DNA from: Lingula anatina
Taxonomy: Eukaryota > Brachiopoda > Lingulata > Lingulida > Lingulidae
DNA length: 64,000 nt
Reading direction: 5' to 3'
Assembly: GCF_001039355.2 (NCBI RefSeq)
Contig: NW_019775432.1
Span: 62,001-126,000, forward strand
The notes below the pieces were generated by a model, which saw nothing but the letters and a program-made list of their open reading frames with translations, was not told where the DNA came from and searched no databases. The position numbers and the translations under genes are program-made. This document shows positions 1-13,939 of this stretch, one piece after another (the first letter of the stretch is position 1; each line of letters starts with the position of its first letter).

Positions 1-3000
1 TCACCAATGACCTCTTCCAGGTAACTACTGAGTTATAGGACTAGAGTTTTTTTAATGACTTTTATAGAAGGGTGGGGGATATGATGAAGTCACACTCTGA
101 ATTCTACATTATATGGATCAATTTTATTTTATCAATATCTGATATTTTCTTTTATTAATCTTTTATATTCTATATTCACACAGTCTACTGAACATAACTG
201 GATCTTACACTCTTAATATGTATGATTATTGTTATTGTATAGTACTGCTAAGGGAATTCAGTATTCAGTTTAAATGACAAAATAATTAGAAATATGTACA
301 GATAAACATAGATCTATTTGTAGTTATTAATAAATCTGATGATAATTCAAATTAGGTTTAATATTAAGGCAATACTTGTCAATCAGACTTTATTAGTAAT
401 TACATCTTATACCTATAGGTCACCTTCAACCGCGTGGCCCGAGGTATGCTGCATCATGATCAACTGGTCAGTGGCCTCCTCTTGGCAAGAATCCACCTCA
501 AACAACTGCCCAGGTAGGCTGCATTCTGCTGTTATGGGGTGGTTGGCTCATGCCTTAGTTGAAATCCCTCTTATCAAAATAACTTGTTTAACATGCTCCA
601 AGACTGTCTTGAATCTCGATTTGTTTGTGCTGTCAGTTGGTTTTTGTGTTAAAGAACAAGTTATGTGCTCTTTAATGTATAGACATGGCAAAATATGGGC
701 ATTGGCAGAGGCTTTGAAAAGGACAGTGGTTAGTCTTAATACATGTTCTCATATTGGTTCAAATTCCTTTGAAATGTCTACATCTATCTGTTTACCAGTG
801 AGCCATCCTATGAGGCAGAGTTCCTCCACTTCATGCGTGGCAAGGAGGGTCTGATGACAGAGGGACTCCCCAGTGTGGAAGGACTGCAGCCAGACACCGT
901 GCAGGCCATGGTCCGGCTGGCCAAACTCCCCGCCTTCAGGGGAATCATGGCTAAGGTCAACAAGAACCCGGTAAGGGGGATTTGACCTCTCCTTGGACAT
1001 TTGAAATTGGATTTTGTATTACTATTAATGTAAAGAAGGAGTAGAGAGAAAAAAGGGAAAAAAAATGCCCAATATGAAAAAGGATTGATTTTGAATGTTC
1101 TTTTGTTTCAAGAGCATGATGATTCCTGATAATCTTATTGAAATCAGCAACATGTATCTGTTAACCCTGCTCTTACATCTTAATTGAAACTTTGAAATAT
1201 GTACTGTTCTTCCCCAGGATTTCTTTGCCTGGTTGAAGACGGTCTCTCCAGAACATGATGTCCCTGTGATATGGGACGAAGGAACTCCACTAAGTAAGTG
1301 GTCATGAACATTTCATGAAAGTCATGTCTCTAACAGAAACCAAGTAATTCATGAAACACATGCTTGAAATAGATATTTTCATGAAACATATGTCTATAAG
1401 GCATGTACCATTAAAAGCATTTCTGAAACAAATGCTTGTTCAAGTACCAACAAATACTGTTTTTTTGTATGTTTTTTAATTTCATGAGTGAATGATTTTA
1501 TCAACTTGAAATAATGATATTTAGTTCTAATTGATCAAAGGTAAATTGGATAGTTGCATGATTTCTGGAATCATATAATTTAATTTTTTGTTTCATACTT
1601 CTGGTTTGTGGAAATTAGCATTTTGAATGGGTAAAAAAAAATAGGGTGGTATAAGATCTGAAAAAAGGAAAACACACAAAGTGTTAAAGATAAGACTAAA
1701 TGTTCAGCCAATGCCATTCTGTGGATATTGTAGGTAGTATAGGCAAGGCCCTGTACCAGATGTTGGTCATCCAGACCTTCCGACCTGACCGTCTGCTGGC
1801 CATGGGACACACCTTTGTTGTCACGGTGATGGGGAATATGTTCTTCCATGATATAGAACAGGAGGTCAACCTGGCCGCCATTGTGGAGAATGAGGTAAGA
1901 GGATTTCTGTTGCTTCTAGAATTCTTATTGATGGGTTGTTTGAATGTGTAAACACTAAATTTTTTTCTTTATGGTGGAAAAATTTTTGATTTTTTGATCT
2001 TAAAATTTTTCCAAAATATTAAAAATATTATTAATTTTGGCCATAATTTTTATTCTGAAAAAAAGAAAAAAATAATATTACATTTTTATATAAATTTCCA
2101 AAAAAATTTTTAATTTAATAGTGGTGTTATTGTTCCTCAATTTTCATGTTTTTCCATGCACAGGTTTGCTACATGAAGTTTTGATTTTTTTAATCTTCTC
2201 CTCCCCAGATCCGTGCCAACACCCCTATCCTGCTGTGCTCAGTACCAGGTTATGATGCCAGTGGTAGAGTGGACGACCTGGCCGCTGAACTCAATAAACC
2301 AGTCTCTTCTATTGCCATAGGTAGATTAGTCAACAATTTGACATTATTAAGAGTGTGTGCATGTGTATAGGGTTAGAATCTGTTTGCTATTCTCATAAAT
2401 TTTGATCAACTTAATTATTGAAATTGTCAGATTGCACCCAACATGTGGCTTATATCACATGTCATACTCTAGAATATCTAAACCCGTTGGACCTTGTTAA
2501 TTTGTGATGTGAAGATTTCAGCTAATATCAAAGAAAAAATCCATTACACATAATTTTTTTGAGATAAACTATAATTCAAGTTATAAGGTAATGAGTAATG
2601 TGAAGCTACCTTAGCCTATAAAATCCTTCATTTACACCTTACACTCCTCATGTCAGGCTCTGCTGAAGGTTTTGATGAGGCAGCCAAGGTGATCAACTCA
2701 GCTTCCAGGGCAGGCAAGTGGGTGATGTTGAAGAATGTCCACCTTGCCCCAGGATGGCTGGTACAGCTGGAGAAGAAACTTCACAGTCTACAACCACACC
2801 CCAACTTCAGACTGTTCCTCACCATGGAGATCAATCCTAAGGTATTGTAGGGCTTATTCCCAATGAAACTATTATTCTTCGTAGATTGATCCAGCTCCGC
2901 AGGGACTCTTGCTGAATGCAGTCAATTTAAAAAGATTGACACCCTTCCTCTTGGTGTTGAGTAGAATTCAGAAAAGCTGGTGATTATACAACCACGTTGG

Positions 3001-6000
3001 AAACAAGATCGTGACTGGTACAGGTGATGCTGAACTTAAACTGTGATAGAATGTTATTTGGTTGAAATTCAGCCTTGATCTTTGTTATTAATATTATTCT
3101 TTGACTTAAGTGCTTAATATTTTCAGCTCCCAGTGAACCTGCTGCGTGCTGGACGTATCTTTGTGTTTGAGCCACCTCCAGGTGTGAGAGCCAACTTATT
3201 GAGGACCTTCAGTACTGTGCCCTCAGTACGCATGGGCAAGGTAGGGCAGTGTGCCAGTAGAAAACAAGTCTCATACATCATAGCATAGTGGAAAAAAGTA
3301 CCTGTGATTGTTTTATCAATTACATTGTACATGGTTCCAAGGAATCATATTCACTGATGTTTTAATGATAGTAATCACCTTTGGAACAAAAAAATCTCTG
3401 TAATCTCTTCTAAAAGCCATTGAGGTTTTCTATACATATTAAATATTGTAAAAAATTATAAGATGATAATTACACTTTCAAGAAGAATCATTTCTGTTAT
3501 CAGGATAATATATATATATTTATGTCCTATTTCCTTATCTATGAAAAGTTATAGGAAAGAAATGAGATATCTATAAAAGAAAAACAAAGAAAATGTACAC
3601 ATTATTTATCACATGTACCAGGCTCCCAGTGAGAGAGCTCGTCTGTACTTCCTCCTGGCCTGGTTCCATGCTATAGTCCAGGAGAGGCTGACCTATGTCC
3701 CCCTGGGATGGTCCAAGAAGTATGAGTTTAATGAGTCTGACCTGAGATGTGGCTGTGACACCATTGATACCTGGGTGGACATGGTGGCAATGGTAAGTAC
3801 TAGGTACAAGACCAGTCGTCCACTTTCTGTGAGACATTTAAAAATTTTTAAATGATCAATGGTATGATTGTAATTTCTGTTATGTACATATAAACTAATG
3901 ATATAATATATTCTATCAATATGAAGAAGAAGCTTTATTGTAGTCAGATGTACCTCTGAAGCAGTCATAAAGCATGTGTATAAAAATCAGCACTGTACTC
4001 TGTGTCTCATATCAATGATTCTCTGTAACTGTAGGGCCGCAGTAACCTGCCCCCAGAGAAGATCCCATGGGATGCGCTGAGGATTCTCCTGTCCCAGTGT
4101 ATCTATGGCGGCAAGATTGACAATGACTTTGACCAGCGCCTCCTTAACTCCTTCCTGAACAAGCTGTTCACACCTAAGAGTTTTGATGCAGACTTCCCAC
4201 TGGTAACTGCAGCAGAGGCTGGCAAAGCTATCACCATGCCTGATGGCATCAGGTCAGTACTAATTGTTGTATATATTTTCTTTTACTTAGTATTATATTT
4301 TCATTGAGTTTGTTGTATAAAAGTGAGATGTAATGTGAAGTGTGAAATTTGTGAATTTGTAAATCTGGTTCCTTCTTTTGTCACATTGCTAATTGAATTC
4401 ATTTGTATTATTTTATTATCTTCGTTAAAAAAAAAAGAATACAAAACAGGAGGAAGTTCACCAATATTTAATAACCTTGTCATTGCACTAACATATATAA
4501 TATACACATCCATATGATGCTTTAACTCTTAGTATATCTGTCTTACAGACGTGAGCAGTTTGTCCAGTGGTCAGATAACAGGACAGAGCTCCAGACCCCC
4601 TCATGGCTGGGACTGCCCAACAATGCTGAGATTGTCCTCCTCACTAACCAAGGTAAATATTATCAGTAGTGTCCTAATTATATAACATCAAAACTCTTTA
4701 TGGGATTAGTGCTAATCCATATTGAAAATTGGACTTTCAGTTTCATTTCAGTGTATCAGTGTTCATTTCTGAAATCTGGACCTTTAATTGTTACTGGATA
4801 TCATTCACTTAGTCATCCTGAAAGAATGTTCCTAAAACTGTGTTGTAAAGTTGATTAATTACTGATATTACTTGCTTTCAGGCTCTGACCTTGTGAACAA
4901 GATGCTGAAGATGCAGCTCCTGGAAGATGATGAGGAGTTGGCGTACGGAGGGGTGGAGGAAAAGAAGAAGAAGGAAGCAGACGGCAGACCTGCCTGGATG
5001 AGAATACTGCACAACTCCGTTGTCAACTGGTTCAAACTGGTTCCTAAGGTGAGAGAAACGGGTTCAAGGAGAGAGACACTGATTTCTAGAGTGTATGAGG
5101 ACATTGTTAGTTTGCTCTGAAATAAAACTGCAGGCTTTTCTGGGGGAAGGGGGGTATGCATTGAGATAAACAAAAGAACTTGCTGAGGGCTATGGTGGAA
5201 TATCTTACGAGCTTTTTATTTTATCTTATTTATTTTTTTTTCTCCTTTTGGAACCCCAACTCTGTATTTTCTTTAAGAAAGCAACCAGGTAAATTTCAAA
5301 TGCGTGACAAATTTTATACAATTTTTCAGAAACTTAATATCTTGCGCAGAACAGCAGAGAACATCAAAGACCCGCTCTTCCGCTTCTTTGAGCGCGAGGT
5401 CAACACGGGTGCGCGCCTTCTTCAAGACATGCGACGTGACATGGATGACATCATGCTGATTTGCCAAGGTCAGAAAAAACCAACCAATCATCACAGATCA
5501 ATGATGAGTGACCTGCCAAAGGGTATGTGAAAAAACAATTTGATTTCAACTTTTCTTCATTGAATTCATGAAAAAATGACACCAATTTATTGAATATTTA
5601 GCAATAATGTTGATCCTTTTGCTGTCATTGTGTTCAACTCAAAAAAAGTTTAAAGTATAGGTGATGTAACTCTTTAACAAGGAAAATGTAATACCAGTTC
5701 AAACTGAAATTGGTTATTCCTCTCATGTTGGACTAAGATTATGCATAATCGTTATGGCAGTACATAGTTATGTTAAATCAAAATAATATCCTATTCACCA
5801 GGCATAATCCCATTATCCTGGAAGCGTTACACAGTGCCCAGTGGTATGACAGTGATAGAGTGGATCACAGACTTCAGTGAGAGGATCAAACAGCTCCAGG
5901 CCATCTCTGCTGCCTCACAGTCTGGAGGAGCCATGGAGCTGAAGGTAAGATGGGGATTTTTTAGCCTTTTTTTCTAGACATTTACTTGAAATTACCACTT

Positions 6001-7510
6001 TCTGTAAGGCAGAAATGCAGGTAGTGGATGGATTTTTTCTTTAATTAGACTTATAACTCCCTAAAGTTGAATATTTTGGAAATATGAATGCATTTTGTGG
6101 TTTTACGTTTTAAAATTTCAATCTGATATTTATAAGGGGATGTGGTATTAAACTGCCCCAAAGGAAATTTAATTTTGGTTTAAAGAACTGTTTATCACAA
6201 TTAGGCTAATAAAAAGAAATTGAAATTTAGGTTCTTTGAACATCAAAGAAAACTTTTGGGGGACTATTTCTTTTGCCTCTGTATAGCTTGAGTTTCGTTC
6301 AGTGTCCATCTGCTGATACACTCCTAAGTTTCTTCCTGTTAGTTTTTAATATTTATTTAATTCCAGAACTTCACTGTGTGGTTAGGAGGGTTGTTTATAC
6401 CAGAGGCCTATATCACAGCCACCAGACAGTATGTAGCCCAGGCCAACAGCTGGTCTCTGGAGGAGCTCTACCTGCAGGTAAGTGTGTAGAAAATAGTGTA
6501 AATGCAGCTTGTCTCTGGAGGAGCTCTACCTGCAGGTAAGTGTGTTGAGAACTGTGGAAAATGGCAGGTCTTTGAAGAAAATCTACCTGCCGGTTTGTCT
6601 GAAATGTGGCTTATGCCTGAATCTGCCAGTAGTTTGCTTACACTACACGTTTACACTTTTTCTTTATATTTTACAGTGTCTATTCCATTCCCTTCCAATA
6701 ATTTCATTATATACTTGAAAGCGTGTTTCTGTAGATGTACTTTTTGTAATGTTGATGACCCTTTAATTTTATAGAACATATTTCTGTTGACGTCTTAAGC
6801 ATTTAACTTTTTTTATAGGTTTGAAGAATGTGGTTTTGTAAGGTTTATCTTCTTTCTGTGCAGGTGTCAGTGTCCAACAAAGGCCAGGACCTGAAGCTGG
6901 ATGACTGTAGTTTTGGAGTGAAGGGATTGAAGCTACAGGGAGCTCTGTGTGAGAACAACAAACTGAAGCTGTCCTCCACCATATCCACTGACCTGCCTTT
7001 TACTGCCCTGGGCTGGAGAAGGTGAGCTGTTGAGATGTTTTACTGTCTTATTTTATTTTCAAGAAGCCTTTGTGTACTGTACGGCATATGGTGGGTAACG
7101 TTCCCACCTTTCGTTACATTTTTACATACACTGAATATTTTCCCACTATATTTCATTATTTTTAAATTAAAATTATTGAATATTCTCTCACATGAAAAAC
7201 TTACCTGGTTATTTTATTTCACCAAGTTCATTGTTGATATGTATCAATAGTTTGATTTATCTAACAAATTTATCCTAGATGAAGCCCAAAGTTCCTGTTT
7301 GTTATAATAAAAATAATAATATAAACCCTCCTTGTTTCCAGAATGGAGAGTGGGAAGAAACCCCAGGGTAAAGTAACCCTGCCTGTGTACCTGAACAGTA
7401 CCAGGGCCCAGCTACTGTTCACCCTGGACTTTGACACCCAGGACACAGGCTCTGGCAGAGATCACAGCTTCTACGAGAGGGGCGTGGCTTTGGTCTGCTC
7501 TAATCTCTGA
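1..7510 (+). CDS. DYNC1H1: cytoplasmic dynein 1 heavy chain, C-terminal exons (5' part outside window)
   Basis: Motor subunit of cytoplasmic dynein 1, which moves cargo toward microtubule minus ends. Exons I can join in frame: 1-20, 799-970, 1218-1293, 1734-1893, 2209-2320, 2657-2841, 3127-3240, 3622-3792, 4035-4252, 4549-4652, 4882-5048, 5330-5522, 5802-5944, 6367-6477, 6864-7021 and 7342-7510, all with GT-AG borders. The reading matches the end of animal DYNC1H1 almost residue for residue: [73 protein letters not shown] and the terminal [14 protein letters not shown] before TGA. This is the AAA6 and C-terminal region. Introns are 250-500 bases. Coding sequence is more GC-rich than the introns. 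No frameshift is visible. Only the human-type cytoplasmic 1 class fits, not axonemal dyneins. Confidence 0.97.
6449..6610 (+). repeat. triplicated exon-end plus splice donor in the dynein gene
   Basis: The last bases of the dynein exon ending at 6477, with its donor, are repeated about 60 bases downstream. The tract TCTCTGGAGGAGCTCTACCT followed by GCAGGTAAGTGTGT occurs at 6453-6486 and again near 6511-6544. A third degenerate copy (TCTTTGAAGAAAATCTACCT, donor lost) follows near 6571. Copy 1 continues the protein frame into the exon at 6864. Copy 2 is an intact-looking second donor inside the intron. Confidence 0.85.
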
Positions 7511-8060
7511 ATGGCTGATATTGGTGTGGATTCCTAACTCCACACGGACTGAATTGACTACTAATGCGTATAAACTGTCATAGTTTGTGAAATCGTCATT
7601 ATGAACTTTGTCTGTGGCTGAATTAATAGACTTGAAAATGCTTTGGTTGTAGACGTCACATTTATTAGATATTCACCAAAAAAGGGGATCTTAACATTAT
7701 TCAGAACTGACTTTATATATAGTGACTTCAAGGATCGGTAATATTTCATGAAATTTGTAGTGTGCAAAGGATAAGAAGTACATTCATTGTACAAATGAAT
7801 TTGATACCTTAGGGTTGTCCATACTGCCGTGTAGGAAATGGAAAGATACCGAACTGAAGAACTGTGCCTAAATGACATACTTTTTCTGCTCTTCTGAAAT
7901 GTGTAACACACGTGGTTCCAGTTTGCTTTTTTCCCCACTATATCACGTATTACAGTATACAAATGTGAACATGACGTGTTAATCCAATTAATAAGGTTGA
8001 CTGACCTATATTAACGATTTGCCCTGTATTGCATGCACTGAAATAAATAGAGTAGAAAAA
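7511..8060 (+). other. dynein 3' UTR with polyadenylation signal
   Basis: AT-rich sequence after the dynein stop codon with no further exon. AATAAA at 8042-8047 is the first canonical polyadenylation signal on this strand and probably marks the transcript end. A long antisense open frame at 7561-7962 has no recognisable motif and is not called a gene. Confidence 0.55.
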
Positions 8061-8692
8061 GAACGTTGTTAAGAATGAATGAATGTGAGAATCAAATATT
8101 CTGTAAACACTGGGTGTGCATAACTGAACAAAGTGATCAACGCATTTTGAAATATTTAATTTCTAATCATCTATAATTTTACGTGCAGGCCTTATTTTTT
8201 AATGGCGGCGATAGGAATTGTTTGTATGACAGTTATTAAATTTATGAATATCCACAAGAACGCGAGGGATTAATGGCTTGCATGAAAAATTAACAAAAAG
8301 TAGTTAGGTCCCGATTTTAAATGTTTATTCGTAAATACTATACCGATTATATAATGATACAATATAAAGTTTGAAAAAAAAAATACGCCTTTTAGGAAAA
8401 TAATAGAAGGAAGTTTTATCAGGATTTTATACTATAAAATAGTTTATAAATACTATACTGAAAATATATTTATAAAACATGCTTAATGGCAGTTGCATCC
8501 GTGAACAAGACATGGTCGATATCGTCTTACTGTCAACGGCAGGGGTAATGTAAGGACATGGACGGATATATAGGGGAAAACACCGACCCCCTAAGTGGCG
8601 CGATTTGCACAAATCAACTGCAAGATCAACAGTCAAGGACGTTTGAGCGTATATTGACAAACTCTTGCCTCTGAAACAATTGAATATGAGCA
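8061..8692. other. intergenic spacer between convergent genes
   Basis: No coding signal seen. It separates the 3' end of dynein (+) from the 3' end of the first channel gene (-). TTTATT at 8324-8329 reads AATAAA on the minus strand and may be the polyadenylation signal of the channel gene. Confidence 0.4.
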
Positions 8693-11565
8693 CTATTTTT
8701 TATGTACAGACACAGATGTCACCTGCGTCTGTCGTCGCCATTTACCTTTCAGAACCATGAGGATAATAAAATCCCCCACTTCAAATAACGTGAGAACGCT
8801 GGCTCCAAGGATGAGTCCTAGCGCCCCTCCAATGTCACATCCTAGTGTGAACGCATTGTAGGCTTGGTACTGCTCTCTTCTCTCGTATGAAATTTCCCGG
8901 AAGAATATGTCGAGTTGAACAAAGTTTTTCCTATACTTGTTGACTTTCGTTTCATTTGTTGTGGTGGCACTGTTGTAGGCGTGGTAATCCGCGACTGGTG
9001 CTTGAGACAAACTGACTTCGTACTTGATGGATTCACATGCTACTGGACATGTATGGCTGCACTGCCCCTTTTCCTGGATGAACAAGTTATAATTCGGTGT
9101 GTAGCAGTTGAAAAGCTGTTCAGGGTCACAGAGACGCGCTCTAGGTCCTTGGTGGTTTTTAAACTTTAAAAATCGAACGCACTGACATTTCTTTTCCATG
9201 TACTCGTAGAGGCATTCCAGCCGGCACGCAGACTGAGAGTAGACGACGTGGTGTTTCAGTTTGATGTCCCTATTACACTTCCCCCACTGTGACGTGTCGA
9301 GGTTACTAATCTGGAAATGAAGGCAATACCAGTATAAATGTTTGACTTGTTTTTCTCATACACAAAACTTAATATAAATGCCAATTTGTCAGCATTTACG
9401 CTTATTCCTTTTTGTCTCTTTATTTATTCATTCATTTAATTATTTATCCAATTATTTGTTATTGGTGTTGTTTTCATCATATTAATACTGTTCGTAAAGT
9501 CGTTTGAAAGACTTCGGCGGAATCTTAAAATAGTAGAATTTTTTTAAAAACGCACTTTAAGAATTATAATTAATATCTTAGTCCAAGGAACTAACTACAG
9601 CAAAATACAAATTTGGTTTTAATCTGCTTGTGTACAATAAGCTGTTCTGTAGTCATATGTGCAATTAGATTTCCAACTCTGATTCGGTAAAATGTTGCAG
9701 TTAACACTACACTAGTACCTACGTTGATCATCTTAAGTCCAACTAAAGTATGCATTCCGGCGCCCACTGAGAATCCCATATCAGTAATCAACGGCGGTTC
9801 TCGAGGATCGTGGACCATCACCTGAAAGGAATACAAGATCTGCCTTCACTTTGGCGTGAAAGAGGCGGAGAGACCATTACAGGATTAAGCTTTCTTTCGT
9901 GTCATATTTAGGCCGAGGGCCAACTAGCACTAGGCTTTTCTCATTCTGAATGGTCCCATTTATGGGTTTGGAAGACCCATCCACTTGTCTGGGTTCTCTG
10001 AAGCTTATTAAGTCATTAGGGCAGTACCATACCTCTTAGCAACATTTTAGGATTCTTGCAAACTGTTGCTGCAAATACGCAAATGAGGCACTGTTTTAAA
10101 TTTGAAAGAATATGAAGACTCGCAAACATTTTTTTATTGCAACAACGTGCAAATACCTTAATGCAAACTGTTTATTTTGCTGAAAATTTGCTGCAAGCTT
10201 TTCATTTTACTGAAGGATATATTTCATGTGTATTCACAGGAGGAATTTCGACTGTTTCAAGTGTTTTTTTTTTCTTTTTTTTTTTTCAAATGTTTTGCCT
10301 CAAAGTTGATCACATGCCTGGTTGTACCAAATAAAACTATCAATCCATTAAGAAATATATATTTCAAGTACAATTACCTTAAAACCAGCTCCTTTTCCTG
10401 CAAAGCCCCTGAAATAGTCGGCCTGTTGGACATCCAACGTCAACTGGAGCCCGAAGAGACTACCACTGCTGTCGCTCTCCAACCGTTTCTTATCTCTTAC
10501 TTCTATTAAATTAAAGCATTCAATAATTAAATGCTTTAATTTAATAGAATTAAATGCTTTAATTCTATTAAATTAAAGCATTTAATTATTGAATCTGACT
10601 GTTGGGTATTTTTTATGCCACTTTTACGGTCGTAGGCATTTTATCACTTTAGCTACAAAATTAGCAAAATTTTTCAAACTTGAAAAAAGTTATTGACCAC
10701 TGTCATGTGAAAATAATAAGTAAATCCTACAACTTGCGTAATTAAATGAGATCAAGTGTAGTGTGTACAGTGTACGTTTCAAATGATCAAAATCACCAAA
10801 AAATGGCTGGTTGAATGTATTAGCCCTCCTTACCGTGATTAAAAGAATAACAGACTCCCATATCCGTATAGATACGGCTGAAGTTATCCATACTGCACTT
10901 TGTTCCGCGCCATATACACTGGAGAATTGAAAAATCCACATTGAAAAAGCGATTACTCATGTGTTCGATAACTTTGTAAAAAAGATTTAATGGGCAAATT
11001 TAGTTTCTGCTGTTTTATAAGTAAACATTCATATACCGGTTGTGCACATTTGTTTTTTATATAATATATATGCTTTGTATATAAAGACATTAAAGATATA
11101 TACGTTTACCTTTTGAAGAAATGTTTCTGTGTTATTCAGAACCGAGTCCCATTCGAATCTGCTGTTGTTCAAACCATCAAAATTTTGATCGCCAAGACTA
11201 AGTGGGAAATATCTCTCAAACGCTTCCAGTTGCCCCATGTTTCTTGCTGTAAACTTCGAAATAGCGTTATAGTTGCATAGGGTGACTGCTGGAAATTTTA
11301 CGGAACGCGGAATGACAGTGTATGTGTTGACACGAACAGGTCGCGAGGAGTAAAAAATTGAACGTTCGTAAATCTGGAATCCCATCAGTATTAAACCACC
11401 TAAGAAAAACGCCAGCCATATTATTCGCCGAAGAAAACCCGATTCTTTGCTCACTATTTCTTGCAGAGCTTGGCAGTTAACACGATCTGCAAATTGCTCT
11501 ATTGCTGGCTGTGCTTGAACAGAGCTATTGTCAGTTTTGCGCAGGTACGGAGAGGGCGAAATCAT
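8693..11565 (-). CDS. ASIC-like DEG/ENaC channel, paralog A
   Basis: Predicted amiloride-sensitive/acid-sensing type cation channel in the plasma membrane: two membrane segments with a large extracellular loop. Exons in order on the minus strand: 11565-11110, 10918-10834, 10502-10378, 9821-9723 and 9310-8693, all with compatible phases, giving about 460 residues. Motifs: TM1 around IIWLAFFLGGLILMGFQIY; the family block FPAVTLCNYN just after TM1; Cys-rich finger and palm text (CIWRGTKCSMDNF, DMGVCYSFN, YSQSACRLECLYEYM, CPVACESIKYEVSLS); and the pre-TM2 block DIGGALGLILGAS, which holds the G-A-S selectivity filter. The usual HG gating motif before TM1 reads QA here. The start MISPS is shared with paralog B. 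The exon-3 acceptor lies in a palindrome. Family assignment is firm. ASIC versus another degenerin subfamily is inference. Confidence 0.9.
10503..10595. repeat. AT-rich palindrome overlapping a splice acceptor
   Basis: About 90 bases built from alternating direct and inverted copies of TTCTATTAAATTAAAGCATT. It could fold almost completely. On the minus strand its edge supplies the AG used as acceptor for exon 3 of channel paralog A (exon starts at 10502). Paralog B has an ordinary intron border at the same place and no such palindrome, so this looks like an insertion. Confidence 0.8.
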
Positions 11566-11720
11566 TTTTCAATGTGATATTTCCAACTAACTGTCACAAA
11601 ATCGAGATGCCGTTCTTAAATATGACCTGCCATCGTTGGTGACGTCGAACTGTTGGCAATTAGAGACTGAAGATCATCAATAATTCTAAATGGACTTGGT
11701 GATCGCATATGGCACAAATG
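11566..11720 (-). promoter_or_regulatory. upstream region of channel paralog A, duplicated with the gene
   Basis: About 150 bases upstream of the start align with the region upstream of paralog B. The best conserved core is TGACGTCGAACTGTTG at 11640-11655, which contains a CRE-like TGACGTC. Similarity fades further upstream. Promoter function is inferred from position and conservation. Confidence 0.45.
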
Positions 11721-13939
11721 GTCTGTCACTAATGAAAAGTTGAGCAAATTATCGACATCACTCATACTGTTTAGCAACAACTTTGGCAGATTACACGACG
11801 TGCATAGACTGACAACCAGTCTAACCGTCCTCGTAATTTTGCCAAAAAGTCAAATATTCTCAATTCTGGAAAAGTATTATAAGTGCAAAACGTGGGGACA
11901 GTCGTGTTTTATCCCTACTGTAACATGGCGTAACTACTGAAATGCCACACTTCAACAGACAGAAGCATGAAACTCCTGATTTTAAATAGGTGTCATTTAA
12001 AGAGAACGAATTTGATTTAAATATTAATGAAACGCCGAGCAAATCGGCATTAAATATCTTACATTCTCCAAACAGCTTTGAAATAAATCGATCCCAATCT
12101 TAATTAGACGAACTCAAATTGACCAATATTATTAATATTTATCAGTTTTTATGACGCAACTTCTGTCCCAGAAGTTATTTAGTAATGTGTTTCGCAATTA
12201 ACGTGATTAATTTGAAGAGGATGCTCTTTGGCCTTCACAGTTTTATTTGATTGGTTAATTTGTCAGAATCAAATTGTAAGTTTCTGCCACGTGCATAACA
12301 CATGCAACCTGAGTTTTCGGTACGATCCAAATACTATGTAATGCAAATAATATTTTAGATCTTTAATTTAAAACAAGGCTCTTAGTGGTTGCCTAAGAAA
12401 GAAATATTGAATGTTGGGATGACAAATCAAAATGGAAATTCTGGCAAAAGACAATGTTCAGAAAACAAGTAAATGCGTGATCGCTACGGAGAAATGGGGT
12501 ATAAATACTCTCGAATTTGTATGAAAAATTGGTCGGCGAATAAACTTTTGAAAACTCTAACTTGTCGTAGTCACTATAAAATTATTTTCACTTTAATTGT
12601 TTTTAAACAATTTTCAAAATATACTTATTTGGTACATCTGGTAGCATGTAGAAGATGATTTCAATGAAATGACTATACTGTACTGTCAAGGGGCGCTCCA
12701 ATCCCTAGTGCAATTCATGCTCTGGGGATTATTCAAACGCCATTAAGTGAGATTTTGTGATGTTATGTTTGAAGCTTTTGCAGGAGTATCAGAGGAATAA
12801 TTAAATTAATTGGTGTTGCTATCACTTCAACTAACCTCAATGCACTTACTGATCTGGGATAGTCCTACCATGTGGGCTCGAAACTGCGACAAGACACCAG
12901 CTAGTACACTCCTGCCTTAGGGGCCTACACTATATATATTATTAAAAATAATAAATTATATTTTAGAGAACATCTTTACCATTTGCAATATTCATTATGT
13001 ACAAGTGTACATAAATATTTCGTAAAAAAAAATAATTGAAAGAATCTGCACACGGGTCTGACAATATGGTAAAAGTGCACAAGTGGCAGTTAAATTCTTC
13101 TTGTGACCAAGGACTTCACTGTGTGACTGTGTAACGGACGATTTTGACATGTGCTCTACATAACGAAACGTGTAATTTAAACGTAACAATATTAGTTTTT
13201 ATGACGTCGATAAATTTGTGATTGATTCAACGACGTTGTTGGCGTTGACTACAGTTTCTAATAGCAATAAGCAGCAATGGGACTTGCTAGAAATGGTAGG
13301 TTCATGTCTATTTTTTCGGCGTTAAAGCAACAGATCAGAATGTTTATGAAGCTTTAAATGTATGGGAATCACAGATGTATAAATAGCATATTACTTAAAT
13401 TAAAAAAGAAATGCAGTGCAATTGATCACTTTTCATTAGCAAAGCTGTCTTGAAAAACAAATAGAATTTATATGTTCTTTAACAGCATTTCTAAGAGATG
13501 TTTTTTTGAACACGTTTATTAGTTTATGAGAATCATAAATATTGTACATATGTGGAGATGGCAAATCGCTATGTATTATGAGATATCTTCGAGATAAAAC
13601 AATGTGAAGATACAGAAATGTAATTAAATGCGGTGGTAGTCTCGTTATTTGAGGCAGAATTCACGTTAGTGCCGAAACCCCTTTGGTAACCATCTATGGA
13701 AAGTTGAGCCACGCCAGATAAAGGAATATTCTGGAAACCTCCTGACTCTCATTTGCTCCAGGGCACTTCAGAAATAATTTATTTTGCAAGATGAAAATAC
13801 TCTTTTTATCTCCTTATGCGTTGGATCAAAAGGGCCTATTGGTTGCTCTTTTAAAGGGAAAAATCATTCTTTCGATGAGAACAGTATTAAGTATTCATTT
13901 ATAATATAATTAAACAAAAGCTATCTTTTGTGATTGTCG
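11721..13939. other. 2.2 kb spacer between channel paralogs
   Basis: AT-rich, with no ORF that resembles a protein I know and no channel exon left over. TTTATT at 13788-13793 (AATAAA on the minus strand) may end the transcript of paralog B. Confidence 0.4.

Noticed and set aside
339-854. 171-codon open frame at the window start
   Set aside because: It spans an intron and enters the dynein exon (799-970) in the wrong frame. No motif in the intronic part.
7561-7962. 133-codon minus-strand frame in the dynein 3' UTR
   Set aside because: AT-rich translation without domain text. It overlaps a probable 3' UTR and has no splice or promoter context.
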